64,000 bases of DNA from Candidatus Poribacteria bacterium (GTDB lineage: Bacteria; Poribacteria; WGA-4E; WGA-3G). Both the position numbers and the translations under genes were made by a program. Below are positions 17,669 through 27,559 of this stretch, in pieces; within the stretch, counting starts at the first letter, position 1, and every line of letters begins with the position of its first letter. The stretch is taken from positions 1 through 64,000 of the forward strand of contig JAJDWA010000002.1 in assembly GCA_022825825.1 (NCBI GenBank), in the 5' to 3' direction. The notes under the pieces are model-generated. The model was not told where the DNA came from, ran no database searches, and was given only the letters and a program-made list of their open reading frames with translations.

Positions 17669-18670
17669 ATGAGAGGACAACGGGTTATTTGGCCAGATCG
17701 CGCCAAAGTTGATATTGAGACGTTTGACATAGCTACTACCAAAGATGACGAAGTTCTGGTTGCAACTGAATGTACGCTTATCAGTCCTGGCACAGAGCGT
17801 GCATTCTTATTAAGTCTTCCGAACGCACGAGGCGGGTATCCTTCCCGTCCGGGCTATAGTAATATCGGTAAAGTAGTAGAGGTCGGCAAAAATATCAGTG
17901 GGTATGTGGTAGGCGATCGCGTCGCCACAACACAAGGACACACCAGTCACTTTGTCGCATCACCGAGTCGTTTACTAAAGGTAGAATCATCTGATGCACC
18001 TGCCGAAGAGATGGTCTTTTTTAATCTCAGTGCAATTGCGTTACAAGGGGTTCGGAAAGCACGAATAGAATTAGGAGAACCGACGTTAGTTTTAGGACAA
18101 GGACTCATCGGTTTGCTTGCGTTGCAACTTGCAAAATTGAGCGGGGCAGTGCCGGTGATTGCAGCAGATTTAACCGATAGTCGCCTTGAACTCTCTAAAA
18201 GCGTTGGTGCGGATGATACCTTAAATCCTGAAGATACCGATTTTTCGGAACGGTTAGCGGGTGCTACCATGGGTAAGGGGCCGACAGTTGTTATTGAGGC
18301 AACAGGACATCCAGATGCGATTAGTACTGCTTTAGCTGTAGCAGGTTGGGGTGCGCGGGTTGTGTTGTTAGCGAGCACACGTGGGGAGACGCCGAGCGTC
18401 AATTTCTATCGGGATGTACACAAAAAAGGGCTTATTCTCTATGGTGCACACAATTCGATTCGTCCGCGTCAAGAATCCTCTCCAAATTTCTGGACAAGTG
18501 AAGACGATAGTCGTTTGATGTTATCGCTTATCGCACAAAAAAGATTTATCGTTGCACCGTTGATTAGCCATCGTGTACCAGGACACGATGCGCCGAAAGC
18601 GTATCAACTGCTTATGGAATGGAATCCTGGACTGCTTGGCGTTGTACTTCAGTGGAATAGTAGTTTGTAG
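17669..18670 (+). CDS. Zinc-type alcohol dehydrogenase-like protein (MDR family)
   Basis: A 333-residue medium-chain dehydrogenase/reductase. The GroES-like N-terminal half has PGTERAF in place of the classical catalytic-zinc Cys block, a feature of the threonine-dehydrogenase-like/BchC-like branch of the family. The nucleotide-binding motif is VLGQGLIGLLALQLAK at about residues 150-165. The ATG at 17669 has AAGAGG 9 nt upstream. Substrate is unknown; poribacterial-type genomes carry many such genes for sugar or polyol oxidation (inference). Confidence 0.85.
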   Translation: MRGQRVIWPDRAKVDIETFDIATTKDDEVLVATECTLISPGTERAFLLSLPNARGGYPSRPGYSNIGKVVEVGKNISGYVVGDRVATTQGHTSHFVASPSRLLKVESSDAPAEEMVFFNLSAIALQGVRKARIELGEPTLVLGQGLIGLLALQLAKLSGAVPVIAADLTDSRLELSKSVGADDTLNPEDTDFSERLAGATMGKGPTVVIEATGHPDAISTALAVAGWGARVVLLASTRGETPSVNFYRDVHKKGLILYGAHNSIRPRQESSPNFWTSEDDSRLMLSLIAQKRFIVAPLISHRVPGHDAPKAYQLLMEWNPGLLGVVLQWNSSL

Positions 18671-18698
18671 AAATACCATTATTATTTTGTTCGTGGTA

Positions 18699-18820
18699 GG
18701 TTCGGTTTCCCAACCGAACCGGGTTTATCCCAGCAAAGGTAGGCGGATTTTGTGTTTGACACGGTGCGGTTAGGAAACCGCACCTACCGTTTCCAAAATT
18801 GCTTATACCGAACTCACGTT
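18699..18820 (+). repeat. Two hairpin repeats plus a conserved 19-mer
   Basis: The 175-nt gap before the EF-G gene holds two hairpins and one shared word. Copy 1 has arms GGTTCGGTT / AACCGAACC with loop TCCC (18699-18720). Copy 2 is inverted, arms GGTGCGGTT / AACCGCACC with loop AGGA (18763-18784). The word CTTATACCGAACTCACGTT at 18802-18820 is identical but for one base to 60835-60853 and inverted relative to 60594-60612, so this is part of a larger repeat family. Confidence 0.8.
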
Positions 18821-18845
18821 ATAGTTACTTTTTCAAAGGAAATAG

Positions 18846-20951
18846 ATGGCACGCGAATATCCAATAGAAAATGTGCGAAACATCGGTATTGCAGCGCACA
18901 TTGATGCAGGCAAAACAACCACTACCGAACGAATTCTTTTCTATACTGGCAAAAAACATAAAATCGGTACTGTAGATGAAGGCACGGCCGAGATGGATTG
19001 GATGGTGCAGGAACGGGAACGCGGTGTGACAATTACCGCCGCCGCTACAACCTGTTTCTGGCGAGACCACGCGATCCATCTGATTGATACCCCTGGACAC
19101 GTTGATTTCACAGTAGAGGTAGAACGTTCACTGCGAGTTTTAGACGGTGCTATTGCCCTGTTCTGTGCTGTCGGTGGCGTGGAACCGCAATCCGAAACGG
19201 TGTGGAATCAAGCAGAACGTTATCAGGTGCCGCGTATCGCATTTGTCAACAAGATGGATAGAGTAGGGGCAAATTTCTTTCGTGTTCTTGAGATGATGGG
19301 AGAACGATTTGAAACGAATCCTGTGCCGCTGCAGATACCACTTGGTGAAGGACGCGATTTTGCCGGAGTAGTTGATCTTATTGCAATGAAGGCGATTCAT
19401 TGGAATACCGATGACCAAGGGAAAACATACCAAGAGGTAGACATTCCGCCCGAATTTCACGAGGCAGCGAACGCCGCACGCGAATTCCTTGTAGAAAATG
19501 TCGCGTCTGAAGACGATACTCTCCTGGAAAAATATCTTGAGGGTGACGAGATTACTACGACTGAATTAATTGCAGGTATTCGGAGCGCTACATTGAAAGG
19601 GACTTTAGTGCCGATACTTTGCGGCAGTTCCCTAAAAAATCAGGGAGTCCAGCCTCTCCTTGATGCGGTTATTAACTTTTTACCCTCTCCGGTTGATGTG
19701 CCGCCGATTGAAGGTGAGGTCCCAAAACCTTCTAAAAGAAAGTCCTCTAAACGCGATACTTCCCAAACTGTGGATAAAGCCACTCGCCATGCAGATGATA
19801 CTGACCCCTTTTCCGCATTAGCATTCAAAGTTGCAAGTCATGACACCGTAGATAAGTTGGTTTACTGCCGCGTCTATTCTGGCACGCTCAAACGTGGCGA
19901 AATGGTCTATAACGTGGCGACAGAAAAACGGGAACGGGTCAATCGTATTCTACAAATGCATGCCAATAAAGAAGCAACTTGTGATGCTGCTTATGCGGGT
20001 GATATTGTCGCGCTTGTCGGGATGCGTAGCACAAAAACAGGGCACACATTGAGTGATGTTAACCATCCATTGCTGCTGGAATCAATTGAATTTCCGCCAC
20101 CTGTTATCTCTGTTGCGATTGAGCCTGAACGCGCCAGTGATACGGACGCATTGGAGGAAACGCTTGAAAAATTGATGGACGAAGACCCAACATTTACAGT
20201 CGGTATTGATAAAGAGACGGGACAACGGATTATCTCAGGTATGGGGGAACTTCATTTAGAAATTCTCACTGATCGCATGATCCGAGAATTTGGTGTGAAC
20301 GCCCGGGTGAGCAAACTACAGGTGGCGTATCGTGAAACGATTAGCACGACTGCAGAGGCACGCGGCACACATATCCATAAAACCGATGAAGAAGGTATTT
20401 ACGGGGATGTGGTGCTTAATGTGGCACCGTTGGAGCGGGACGAAGGATTTCAGTTTGAGGACAAAACCGATGAGACACAGATTCCGAGACAGTATATTCC
20501 GTCTATTGAGAAAGCACTTCAAGGGGCAATGGGGAGTGGTACGCTTATGGGATACGCATTGCAAGATATTAAGGTAACACTTACTGGTGGTTCCACTCAT
20601 CCGACCGATTCTTCGGAGGTGGCTTTTGAAGCGGCAGCTGTGCTCGCTTTTGAAAAGGCTGTGAGGCAGGCGAATCCGCTACTTCTTGAACCGATTATGC
20701 AGATACATATCACTGTCCCAGATGAACACGTTGGCAAAGTAATTGGTGACCTCAATGCCCGCCGTGCGCAAATCAACGAAACAACATCTCAAGACACATC
20801 TAACGTTATCAATGCCATTATTCCATTAGCAGAAACGTTTCAATGGACAACCCGACTGCGTTCCATGACACAGGGACGCGGCGCATTTACGTTAGAATTT
20901 TTGCGTTACGAGGTGGCACCGTCATCTGTCAACACTTCTAAAGTCACCTAA
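18846..20951 (+). CDS. fusA: Translation elongation factor G, stand-alone paralogue
   Basis: A 701-residue EF-G. GTPase motifs are G1 [10 protein letters not shown]2 [12 protein letters not shown]3 DTPGHVDF and G4 NKMDR. Domain II follows at about residue 300 onward, domain IV around [18 protein letters not shown], and the C-terminal domain V carries [21 protein letters not shown] charged, probably flexible insertion ([13 protein letters not shown]) separates G and II. It is not in an rpsL-rpsG-tuf cluster, so it may be a second copy serving translocation or ribosome recycling. This cannot be decided from sequence alone. Confidence 0.95.
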   Translation: MAREYPIENVRNIGIAAHIDAGKTTTTERILFYTGKKHKIGTVDEGTAEMDWMVQERERGVTITAAATTCFWRDHAIHLIDTPGHVDFTVEVERSLRVLDGAIALFCAVGGVEPQSETVWNQAERYQVPRIAFVNKMDRVGANFFRVLEMMGERFETNPVPLQIPLGEGRDFAGVVDLIAMKAIHWNTDDQGKTYQEVDIPPEFHEAANAAREFLVENVASEDDTLLEKYLEGDEITTTELIAGIRSATLKGTLVPILCGSSLKNQGVQPLLDAVINFLPSPVDVPPIEGEVPKPSKRKSSKRDTSQTVDKATRHADDTDPFSALAFKVASHDTVDKLVYCRVYSGTLKRGEMVYNVATEKRERVNRILQMHANKEATCDAAYAGDIVALVGMRSTKTGHTLSDVNHPLLLESIEFPPPVISVAIEPERASDTDALEETLEKLMDEDPTFTVGIDKETGQRIISGMGELHLEILTDRMIREFGVNARVSKLQVAYRETISTTAEARGTHIHKTDEEGIYGDVVLNVAPLERDEGFQFEDKTDETQIPRQYIPSIEKALQGAMGSGTLMGYALQDIKVTLTGGSTHPTDSSEVAFEAAAVLAFEKAVRQANPLLLEPIMQIHITVPDEHVGKVIGDLNARRAQINETTSQDTSNVINAIIPLAETFQWTTRLRSMTQGRGAFTLEFLRYEVAPSSVNTSKVT

Positions 20952-21359
20952 TCAAGATTCGCTGAAAACTTCCATCCCTGCAGACCCATCTGCAATTTTG
21001 CGAATCTGTTTTTCAAAGCCGGGCGGCGAAAGTGTCCATGTAATCCAAAGTGGTTCATCGCCTGTGTTGACAAAGCGATGCTCAACGTTCGGTGGTAGAT
21101 AGATCACCGTGCCAGGTTTCAACTCTGCTACCTCACCATCAACAAACGCCTTTCCTTTTCCACCAAACACAAAAATAATCTCCTCTGCTTCGCTATGTGA
21201 ATGCATCGGAATTTCGCTATTTGGGTCAATTTCTTCTAATCCCATAGCGAAGTTTTCTGTATTTCTGGTCTTCGGTTCAATCAGTGTGTACAGTGTTCGT
21301 GGTGCATCGCCTTCAATCCGAACGACTTCGGCATCCTCTTTGTGGTAGATATATTTCAT
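20952..21359 (-). CDS. Cupin domain protein
   Basis: A 135-residue single-domain cupin. Metal-binding motif 1 reads MHSHSEAEEIIFVFGGKGKA (two His and Glu) at about residues 52-70. Motif 2 reads IYLPPNVEHRFVNTGDEPL at about 90-108 with the third His. The ATG is preceded by AAAAGGAGAAAC. Its stop codon directly abuts that of the EF-G gene, so the two converge with no spacer. Likely a small-molecule-binding or dioxygenase-like cupin; substrate unknown. Confidence 0.9.
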   Translation of the reverse strand: MKYIYHKEDAEVVRIEGDAPRTLYTLIEPKTRNTENFAMGLEEIDPNSEIPMHSHSEAEEIIFVFGGKGKAFVDGEVAELKPGTVIYLPPNVEHRFVNTGDEPLWITWTLSPPGFEKQIRKIADGSAGMEVFSES

Positions 21360-21415
21360 TGTTTCTCCTTTTCGGTTAATTGAGGTTGAACGTCTGCTAT
21401 GCTAATTTTTGTAGG

Positions 21416-23974
21416 TTACTCGCTATCATTCAAACGTGCCGTTATTTCCAAAAACTCCTGATCGTTGAATACCAATTGAAAAATGCCTTTCCATTTGGAA
21501 CTATCACGCACAACCATAGTGCCCGCAGCATTAAATGCGCCTTCAAGTGTTTCCAACACTTTTCGCTTATATTCGGTGTCGAGATTGCCTCCCAGGTGTT
21601 CCCCTTTTGTATCAAAAATTAACACGCGGGTCACACCTGCGATTTCGTTTGTCATGGCAACGAAATCAGGATAAATACGTCCCCGTTTCCATCCCTGCAA
21701 ATAATACTCGCCACGTTGGCGCGCCGCCACTCGATACCACCATCGCAATGCCCGCTCCTCATCAAGATAGTAGGCAAATTGCTTTTCCAATTCACTATCA
21801 AACTGTTTTTCAAATACTGGCTCAAATAGGCTTAATTGGACTGGCTCAAAATTTCTTAAAAGCGGTTTATCGTTATCGGGATTGACCTGTATTTCATATT
21901 TATCTACCATCCGATAATTGAGTTCTTGCGTTTCCAAGTCAAAACGGATTTCCCCGTGTTCAAGTTTTCTGCGAAAGACCTGCTCTGCTCGGTTTTCAAC
22001 TTCGCTTTTTACGTGTTCCCGCAACACATGTGCAAGGTAAGAACGTCTATCGTAAATGTCCGCCTCGGTTTCACCGTCTGCTATGAGCCGTTTACGCATC
22101 TCATGTGCAATGCGTGCCGCTTGCCACAAGTTCGGCACAATATCAGACAAGCGGTGTGCAAAATCGGAAATACTAACTCTCTTTTCAACGTAAGGTTCTT
22201 GCTCGGTATGAAAAACAGGTAATTCTTCACCCACATCAACCGTTGCGGATTGTCTTCGGACGTTTTGCGGAGCGGATGCATTCGGATCGGGCGGTTCAAT
22301 TGCTGCCCAATCTATGTTTGGTAAGATATGCGCCTGATAATTGAGATGAATCCACTCATCACCATTTTTATGGAGTACAACTGGCAAATAGATATCTTTG
22401 CTTCGGAATTCTTGTCGGCGTTTCACTTTTTTGGGTTGCAATTCGTCTTGCTGCTGTGCCACTGGCGCGCCCATAACTTCATCACCTAAGCCAGTGAGTC
22501 CTTCCGATTCCAGCCCGTGCTTAACTTGCTGGACAACAGTCGCGACATCGGTGTTATTACAATAGACATAGCATTGGTTCAGCGGTTCTCTATCTGTTAG
22601 TTGCGCGTGCGGTTGCCGCATTACCCGCCCGACGAGTTGTGTAATTGCCCTTTGCGCCTGCGTATTATCCAGCATGACTAACAGATAGGCAAACGGACAA
22701 TCCCACCCTTCCATCAAAGCAGATTTTGTAATTATCCAACGCACCTCTGAAAATTCCGAAAGCAGATCCTCTTGTCCGAGTTCATCGTTTTCGGCAGATT
22801 TTACGCGAACCGCATTGGAAGGCACGTGCAGATTTTGCGTGAGATACTCCCGCACGTCCTCGGCATGAATATGCTCATTATCGCGCTGATCTTTACCTGT
22901 TCGCTCCACGCGTACAACGGCAATCGGACGGATATACCGTCCTGTATTGCTCTCAAGTGCCCTTGCCTCGGCATCAAGGCGTTCAAGTTCATCTGCTGCT
23001 TGCCCAAGCGTTAATTCCCACTCTGCGTTTGGAAAAGAAGTAACCTGCACTGGTAACTTTATCATCTCCTCTTTTTTCAGATCAGGTCCATCTATATCAA
23101 CAAGCAGATTGCTAATGCCGCGGTTCGGTGTTGCGGAAAGTTCAATCACTATACGCGGATCAAGGCGGCTGATAGAACGGGCAAATTCTACGTTTGCTTC
23201 TTGCCTTCTTGCCCCATACGCTTTATGTGCTTCGTCCAGAACAACGATAGGACGTAGCATTTTGAACACGTTAAATAGGCTATGTTTAACATGTCCGCTT
23301 TCACCTTCAGTTTCCAGATCGGGATATTCGTTCCGCAGGCGGGTATCGCCAAAGATGTCATCACTGTCGGGGAAAAAACTGGGATACTTCCCGGTATCCC
23401 TAAACATGCGTAGGAACTCTTTACCCTTTTGTCGATTCGCTGCTGGCAGCATAAGCAGCATGACGCACAGATAATTGTTTATATCACCTCTGCTGAAGGT
23501 GTCCTCTTTTTCCAGCATCTTGACTCTGCCCGCACTTGCCCGTTGCAACATTTTTCGGTAGGGGTGTTCCTTATTCCACAAGGCAGCTTTTGTTTGCGCG
23601 TAGATTGCTTTCGTTGGGACTATCCATAACACCAAACCTCGCTGCCAAGGGACATGCTCCAATGCAGCGGCTGCGAGTAGAGTTTTACCACCGCCTGTCG
23701 GCACTTTAAAACAGATATGTGGGATTGGGCGGTTTGCGTCATCGGTGCGGTCAACGTATTCGCCTGCGGTGGCTGCAACGTCACCATTTTCTTTCAACTT
23801 TTTCCACGCTGCTTTCGGATAATTGCGTAACTCATCGGGAATTGGAATATCTGTCGGAGATTCTCGAAATATCTCAAGCATTTTTTCCAAATCCTGCTGA
23901 GTCTCTTCAAGTGTTTCTAACCAACGACTAAACGCGTCAAGTGCATTGCGTTGATATACTTTTAATTCCATCAT
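21416..23974 (-). CDS. Type III restriction enzyme, Res (helicase-nuclease) subunit
   Basis: An 852-residue SF2 helicase. Walker A is at about residues 90-98 (VPTGGGKTLLA), the DEAH box is VLDEAHKAYG at about 250, and motif III is LSATPNRG. Motif VI is in AITQLVGRVMRQP, around residue 440. The C-terminus has a PD-(D/E)XK nuclease core, YPDFVAMTNEIAG...VLIFDTKG (about 770-795). Together with the upstream DNA methyltransferase this is a type III restriction-modification system that cleaves DNA between inverted unmethylated sites. Residue spacing and length are normal. The HicBA pair intervenes between mod and res. Confidence 0.9.
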   Translation of the reverse strand: MMELKVYQRNALDAFSRWLETLEETQQDLEKMLEIFRESPTDIPIPDELRNYPKAAWKKLKENGDVAATAGEYVDRTDDANRPIPHICFKVPTGGGKTLLAAAALEHVPWQRGLVLWIVPTKAIYAQTKAALWNKEHPYRKMLQRASAGRVKMLEKEDTFSRGDINNYLCVMLLMLPAANRQKGKEFLRMFRDTGKYPSFFPDSDDIFGDTRLRNEYPDLETEGESGHVKHSLFNVFKMLRPIVVLDEAHKAYGARRQEANVEFARSISRLDPRIVIELSATPNRGISNLLVDIDGPDLKKEEMIKLPVQVTSFPNAEWELTLGQAADELERLDAEARALESNTGRYIRPIAVVRVERTGKDQRDNEHIHAEDVREYLTQNLHVPSNAVRVKSAENDELGQEDLLSEFSEVRWIITKSALMEGWDCPFAYLLVMLDNTQAQRAITQLVGRVMRQPHAQLTDREPLNQCYVYCNNTDVATVVQQVKHGLESEGLTGLGDEVMGAPVAQQQDELQPKKVKRRQEFRSKDIYLPVVLHKNGDEWIHLNYQAHILPNIDWAAIEPPDPNASAPQNVRRQSATVDVGEELPVFHTEQEPYVEKRVSISDFAHRLSDIVPNLWQAARIAHEMRKRLIADGETEADIYDRRSYLAHVLREHVKSEVENRAEQVFRRKLEHGEIRFDLETQELNYRMVDKYEIQVNPDNDKPLLRNFEPVQLSLFEPVFEKQFDSELEKQFAYYLDEERALRWWYRVAARQRGEYYLQGWKRGRIYPDFVAMTNEIAGVTRVLIFDTKGEHLGGNLDTEYKRKVLETLEGAFNAAGTMVVRDSSKWKGIFQLVFNDQEFLEITARLNDSE

Positions 23975-23996
23975 GGGTATATGTGTGTAGGCAGGT

Positions 23997-24227
23997 TTAG
24001 ATTTCTGTGAGCAGCCGAAAATATTCGTCTCTGCTCAGGTTGACAGTTCGCATATTATTCTTGATGATGGTAACTGGTACCTCGTCATAGCGCGGAATAA
24101 CTACAGCACGTTTGGCAGCAGGATGGTGGTAGATGAGATGTGATCCTTTTTGTCTAACGAATTGACACCCAAAATGTTCAAATATCTTAGCTTGCGTTCG
24201 CCAGTCTGTCGGCGAAATTTTAGGCAT
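23997..24227 (-). CDS. hicA: HicA family mRNA interferase toxin
   Basis: A 76-residue double-stranded-RNA-binding-fold toxin. The catalytic-His motif is visible as FVRQKGSHLIYHHP, preceded by HFGCQ and followed by VVIPRYDEVPVTIIKNNMR. Family members cleave mRNA until bound by HicB. The start overlaps the hicB stop by one nucleotide, and its stop is 22 nt before res, so the module is embedded in the restriction operon. Confidence 0.88.
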   Translation of the reverse strand: MPKISPTDWRTQAKIFEHFGCQFVRQKGSHLIYHHPAAKRAVVIPRYDEVPVTIIKNNMRTVNLSRDEYFRLLTEI

Positions 24228-24550
24228 TATACGCCTCCGAGTGGCACTGTAAGCTGATTGAAGGCGACGACTTGTTTGTCAAGTTGAAGTGTCGGTTGTG
24301 AAGTATCCAAATCATATCCCGCATCTTCTAAAAAGGTTTTAAGTGTTCCGAGTTGTGCTGTTTCTTCTAACTGAATTTCAATAACTTCAAGCAGGTTTTT
24401 GCGTGCTTCTTCAATGTCGTTTCCACAACTTGCAATGTCTAATTCCGGGCAATAAGCGGTGTACATATTGCCTTCTTTCCATATTTCTTCTGTTACCACT
24501 AAATTCCTGATACTCCCATGACTGAAATCATGGGTTTCTTGCTTCTTCAT
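24227..24550 (-). CDS. hicB: HicB family antitoxin with an unusual N-terminal extension
   Basis: A 107-residue antitoxin. The HicB core begins at NLVVTEEIWKEGNMYTAYCP (about residue 16), continues with the GNDIEEARKNLLEVIEIQLEE helix and ends in a short C-terminal region. The first 15 codons precede the usual start and are encoded by a perfect palindrome (see 24515-24534). GGAGG sits 7 nt before the ATG at 24550, supporting this longer start. Transcribed with hicA in the antitoxin-first order. It presumably represses its own promoter. Confidence 0.85.
   Translation of the reverse strand: MKKQETHDFSHGSIRNLVVTEEIWKEGNMYTAYCPELDIASCGNDIEEARKNLLEVIEIQLEETAQLGTLKTFLEDAGYDLDTSQPTLQLDKQVVAFNQLTVPLGGV
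24515..24534. repeat. Palindrome inside the hicB 5' end, IS200/IS605-like
   Basis: Arms CCCATGA (24515-24521) and TCATGGG (24528-24534) around CTGAAA. Hairpins of the CCCATGA...TCATGGG kind are common at ends of IS200/IS605-type elements, but no transposase is present here. It lies within hicB coding sequence. Confidence 0.5.
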
Positions 24551-24677
24551 CTGATGCCTCCGTTGTGGATATTTAACTTAGATTCCACAAGCGTTTATCC
24601 TTTCTGATTATGTTATAGCATAAAATAAGTCAACTGTCAATATTTTGACACGAACCTATCGGCATATAGTTTCTCAG

Positions 24678-26363
24678 TTACCTTTCATGCAGTGCATCCG
24701 GAAGTTGACAAAAAACAATACCCATCCCCGTAAGTTCACGTTGCCCGATGTATTTCCCCGCCGCATACACAATTGCCTTTCTACCGTTTTCCCCGCACGC
24801 ATCGCGGATACGTTCTGCCCGCTCCAAGTTGAGAACCGCATCGTCACTGCGGAGATAGTCAAGGTTAGGTTTGTAGAGTAGGTAGTAGTCGTTTTCGTCA
24901 TCGCTGTAAAAAAGTCCATCACTATTCTTTGGCGCTAACGGACCCGATCCTATAGCAGTACCAGATTTCGTTAGCAATAGATTTGCGGCAAGTGCCGAGA
25001 ATTCGGGCAAACCTTCTCCCGTAAGCATCGTTTCAATCTCAATCGGTTTGCCCAAAGTGCAGTAGGTAAAAGAACCACCTAATCCCTCGCGCAATGTATC
25101 ATCACTTGCATCGGGAACACCGTTGATAACGCGGCGGACACGTTCTGCAGTAATGGTATCGGCATAATCTTCACATTCAATAAGGATAAATTTGCGGTTG
25201 CCACCATCCTTTTTGTTTAAGGCAAGGACAGCATGAGCGGTTGTGCCGCTGCCTGCGAATGAGTCGAGAATAATATCATCGGGGCCGACACCTGCAATGC
25301 TTATTAAGTCATATAAGAAATGTGGAGATTTAGGATAATCAAATATTCTTGTATTGTCAAAAATTTCTTTTACAGTAGTGGTTGCAGTAGTAGCTGAGTA
25401 CCTGGGCGAATAAAACGTAGACTTTGGCTTTTTTGAGGGGGTAACCCCAACTGGGGGACGTTGTTTCTTATGTAACGTCCAGCCATTTCCTGATCTAACT
25501 GCTATAATCTCATTTGGATTTGCTGCGACGGTATCTCTACCCCAACGCCAAGTAACTTCTTTATTTTCATCTGCAATCGGCCAGAGTTCTGTTGCTGTTT
25601 CAGACTTTGGTTCTACTCCAACTGTACCATCTTCATGTACATATATCGGATAAAAGAGATTTGGTCTTTTCTCTCTGGGTGCGTTTTCTCCACTGTATTT
25701 CAGATTTGCCCCTTTTTTGTACCATCCCACATCGTCTTCAAGCCAATCATCAATTTCGTCATCCTGCAAAGGCACTTCTTGTAAGAGGGCAGACCTAGCG
25801 ACTTTCTCATAAACTAAGACGTTTTCATGTGTAGTGGTGAAACCTCTATTGTCACGACTTCCTTTTAGATTAAGGACTGCTGCAAGACATACAACAAACG
25901 TCTCAGCACCAAATATCTCATCCATCATCATTCGTAAATGGTGCTGTTCATGATGGTCAATAGAGACAAAAATTACACCATCATCGGAAAGTAATTCGCG
26001 TAGCAGATGCAGACGCGGCCACATCATACAAAGCCATTTATCGTGGCGTTCAAGGTCTTCACCGTCAACTGGACTATTTTCAGCAAACCATGCCTGCATC
26101 AGTGGACTGTTCACGCGGTCGTTGTAAACCCACGCTTGACTACCTGTGTTATAGGGCGGGTCAATGTAGATACACTTGATTCGGTTTGCGTAGCGGGGAA
26201 GTAGTGCTTTTAAGGCGTGTAGGTTGTCGCCGTGGATAATGAGGTTATCATCTTCTCCAGTTGGGTTGCAGGAGCGGGTTTCGTCTGTTTTCAGTGGTCG
26301 GTAGGGCACGGTAAGGTGGTGGGCGTAGATGTGTTGTTTTCCTTTGAATTCCAGTGTGGGCAT
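24678..26363 (-). CDS. Type III DNA-methyltransferase (Mod) subunit
   Basis: A 561-residue beta-class adenine-N6 methyltransferase. Motif IV is YIDPPYNTGS at about residues 67-76, and AdoMet motif I is DSFAGSGTTAHAV at about 375. The target-recognition part lies between them (about 130-340) and is specific to this system. It methylates one strand of an asymmetric site and partners the Res subunit. The 128-nt gap to hicB may carry a promoter. The stop is at 24678, where the C-terminus is LPDALHER. Confidence 0.92.
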   Translation of the reverse strand: MPTLEFKGKQHIYAHHLTVPYRPLKTDETRSCNPTGEDDNLIIHGDNLHALKALLPRYANRIKCIYIDPPYNTGSQAWVYNDRVNSPLMQAWFAENSPVDGEDLERHDKWLCMMWPRLHLLRELLSDDGVIFVSIDHHEQHHLRMMMDEIFGAETFVVCLAAVLNLKGSRDNRGFTTTHENVLVYEKVARSALLQEVPLQDDEIDDWLEDDVGWYKKGANLKYSGENAPREKRPNLFYPIYVHEDGTVGVEPKSETATELWPIADENKEVTWRWGRDTVAANPNEIIAVRSGNGWTLHKKQRPPVGVTPSKKPKSTFYSPRYSATTATTTVKEIFDNTRIFDYPKSPHFLYDLISIAGVGPDDIILDSFAGSGTTAHAVLALNKKDGGNRKFILIECEDYADTITAERVRRVINGVPDASDDTLREGLGGSFTYCTLGKPIEIETMLTGEGLPEFSALAANLLLTKSGTAIGSGPLAPKNSDGLFYSDDENDYYLLYKPNLDYLRSDDAVLNLERAERIRDACGENGRKAIVYAAGKYIGQRELTGMGIVFCQLPDALHER

Positions 26364-26398
26364 AGAGGGGATCCTTTGCAGTGGTATGAGAATGTTTA

Positions 26399-27304
26399 TT
26401 AATAAATCTTGTTCATATCAACAGGGAAACCTGCGTTTTTCATTTCCTGTCCGAGCTTTAGTTTCCAATCTTCATTATCCATGGACACATAGACTACGCC
26501 ATCAATATCTGAAGGATTCTCTATATCTCCTTTAAAGAGCGGACATACTCGTTCACGACCTAACTTTCCCATGAAATAGCCGAGTTCAAAGACAACGTTC
26601 TGGCGTGCTCTGGGTTTGCTCCCATGCTCAATCGTATCTTTTAAGGAACCAACATCGTCGGGTGTAAGCAAGACTACTGCAAAGCCTGCATTGTCCGCAT
26701 ATTTTTCAAGCTTCTCAATAATCGTTCGACTTCCGCCTGTGGGTTGCTCATGAAGGATAGTTACTTTTAAGCTGATTTTCTCTACAAATCTTGCAACAGT
26801 CTCTTTAGCACCATCGTCCCGTCCGTGTACGATAAATATTTCGTTACCTGAGGTATAGGGGACTTTAGGCATTAGTTCATCATATAGTTCAAGTCGCTCA
26901 TAGATTCCATCTAGGCTATCAATGCTATCTTCAAGTCTTTTCCTACAACTGGCTATGATCTTTTGTAGAGGAAGATCTTCTACACTCACATAACCACTCA
27001 CATAATAATTAACACTTCTTGGAGGATCAGTGAACTTTTTATATTCATTTGCCACTGTCATGTTATCAAAGAATTTAGACAGAAGAGTTTCGTTATATTT
27101 TGACCACCTTAGCCCCTCTGTTACGGTGTTTTCCAACATATTTTCTGTGTGAATCTGTAAATCACAGAGATGTTTTCCCTTTTTAATTTGCTCTAATATT
27201 TTCTTCTCTGCTTTTTCCCTACTGACACGCAACTTTGTCTGAATTTGCTCATCCATAATTTTATCCATTTTATGCTGATTAACTGTACACGTTTCATACA
27301 GCAA
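26399..27304 (-). CDS. TIR-like domain effector protein
   Basis: A 301-residue protein. The C-terminal half (about residue 150 to the end) matches the predicted nucleotide-binding TIR-like family (PF10137), known from CBASS/Pycsar effectors and stand-alone proteins. Landmarks are EIFIVHGRDDGAKETVARF, ILHEQPTGGSRTIIEKLE, FAVVLLTPDDVG, and the conserved Glu in RQNVVFELGYFMGKLGR, the expected NADase catalytic residue. The N-terminal 150 residues are helical and charged and not recognised. The TTG at 27304 has GAGGT 8 nt upstream and overlaps the preceding gene by 11 nt; an ATG at 27268 lacks an SD. Defence by NAD depletion is family-based inference. Confidence 0.85.
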   Translation of the reverse strand: MLYETCTVNQHKMDKIMDEQIQTKLRVSREKAEKKILEQIKKGKHLCDLQIHTENMLENTVTEGLRWSKYNETLLSKFFDNMTVANEYKKFTDPPRSVNYYVSGYVSVEDLPLQKIIASCRKRLEDSIDSLDGIYERLELYDELMPKVPYTSGNEIFIVHGRDDGAKETVARFVEKISLKVTILHEQPTGGSRTIIEKLEKYADNAGFAVVLLTPDDVGSLKDTIEHGSKPRARQNVVFELGYFMGKLGRERVCPLFKGDIENPSDIDGVVYVSMDNEDWKLKLGQEMKNAGFPVDMNKIY

Positions 27305-27506
27305 TTTTTACTACCTCATACTCGCTTTCGGCTCGGCGAACTGCTTCCTGCGAGTCATATTCTAAGACTTCAAGAAGTGTGATCTTCAGTGTTTCAAGCA
27401 ATTCTTCTCGTGTCCTTTCTTGACAAGTGACACCGGACACTTCTTGTATCCAACCTATCCACCACTCACCGCGGCGTTGGATCTGTGCAGTATAGTACGC
27501 TTGCAT
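27294..27506 (-). CDS. HicB-like (UPF0150) small protein
   Basis: A 70-residue protein resembling the HicB/UPF0150 half-fold: YYTAQIQRRGEWWIGWIQEV, then GVTCQERTREELLETLKITL. There is no hicA beside it. The start is ATG 27506, with AGGAGA 6 nt upstream; the longer frame has no SD. Its stop lies inside the TIR gene start, so translation of the TIR protein is coupled to it. It could restrain the TIR protein or be a leftover antitoxin. Confidence 0.75.
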   Translation of the reverse strand: MQAYYTAQIQRRGEWWIGWIQEVSGVTCQERTREELLETLKITLLEVLEYDSQEAVRRAESEYEVVKIAV

Positions 27507-27559
27507 AACAATCTCCTGTTGTGTAAATAGACTTAGCGTTATTGGGTTTTTTAGTAACA

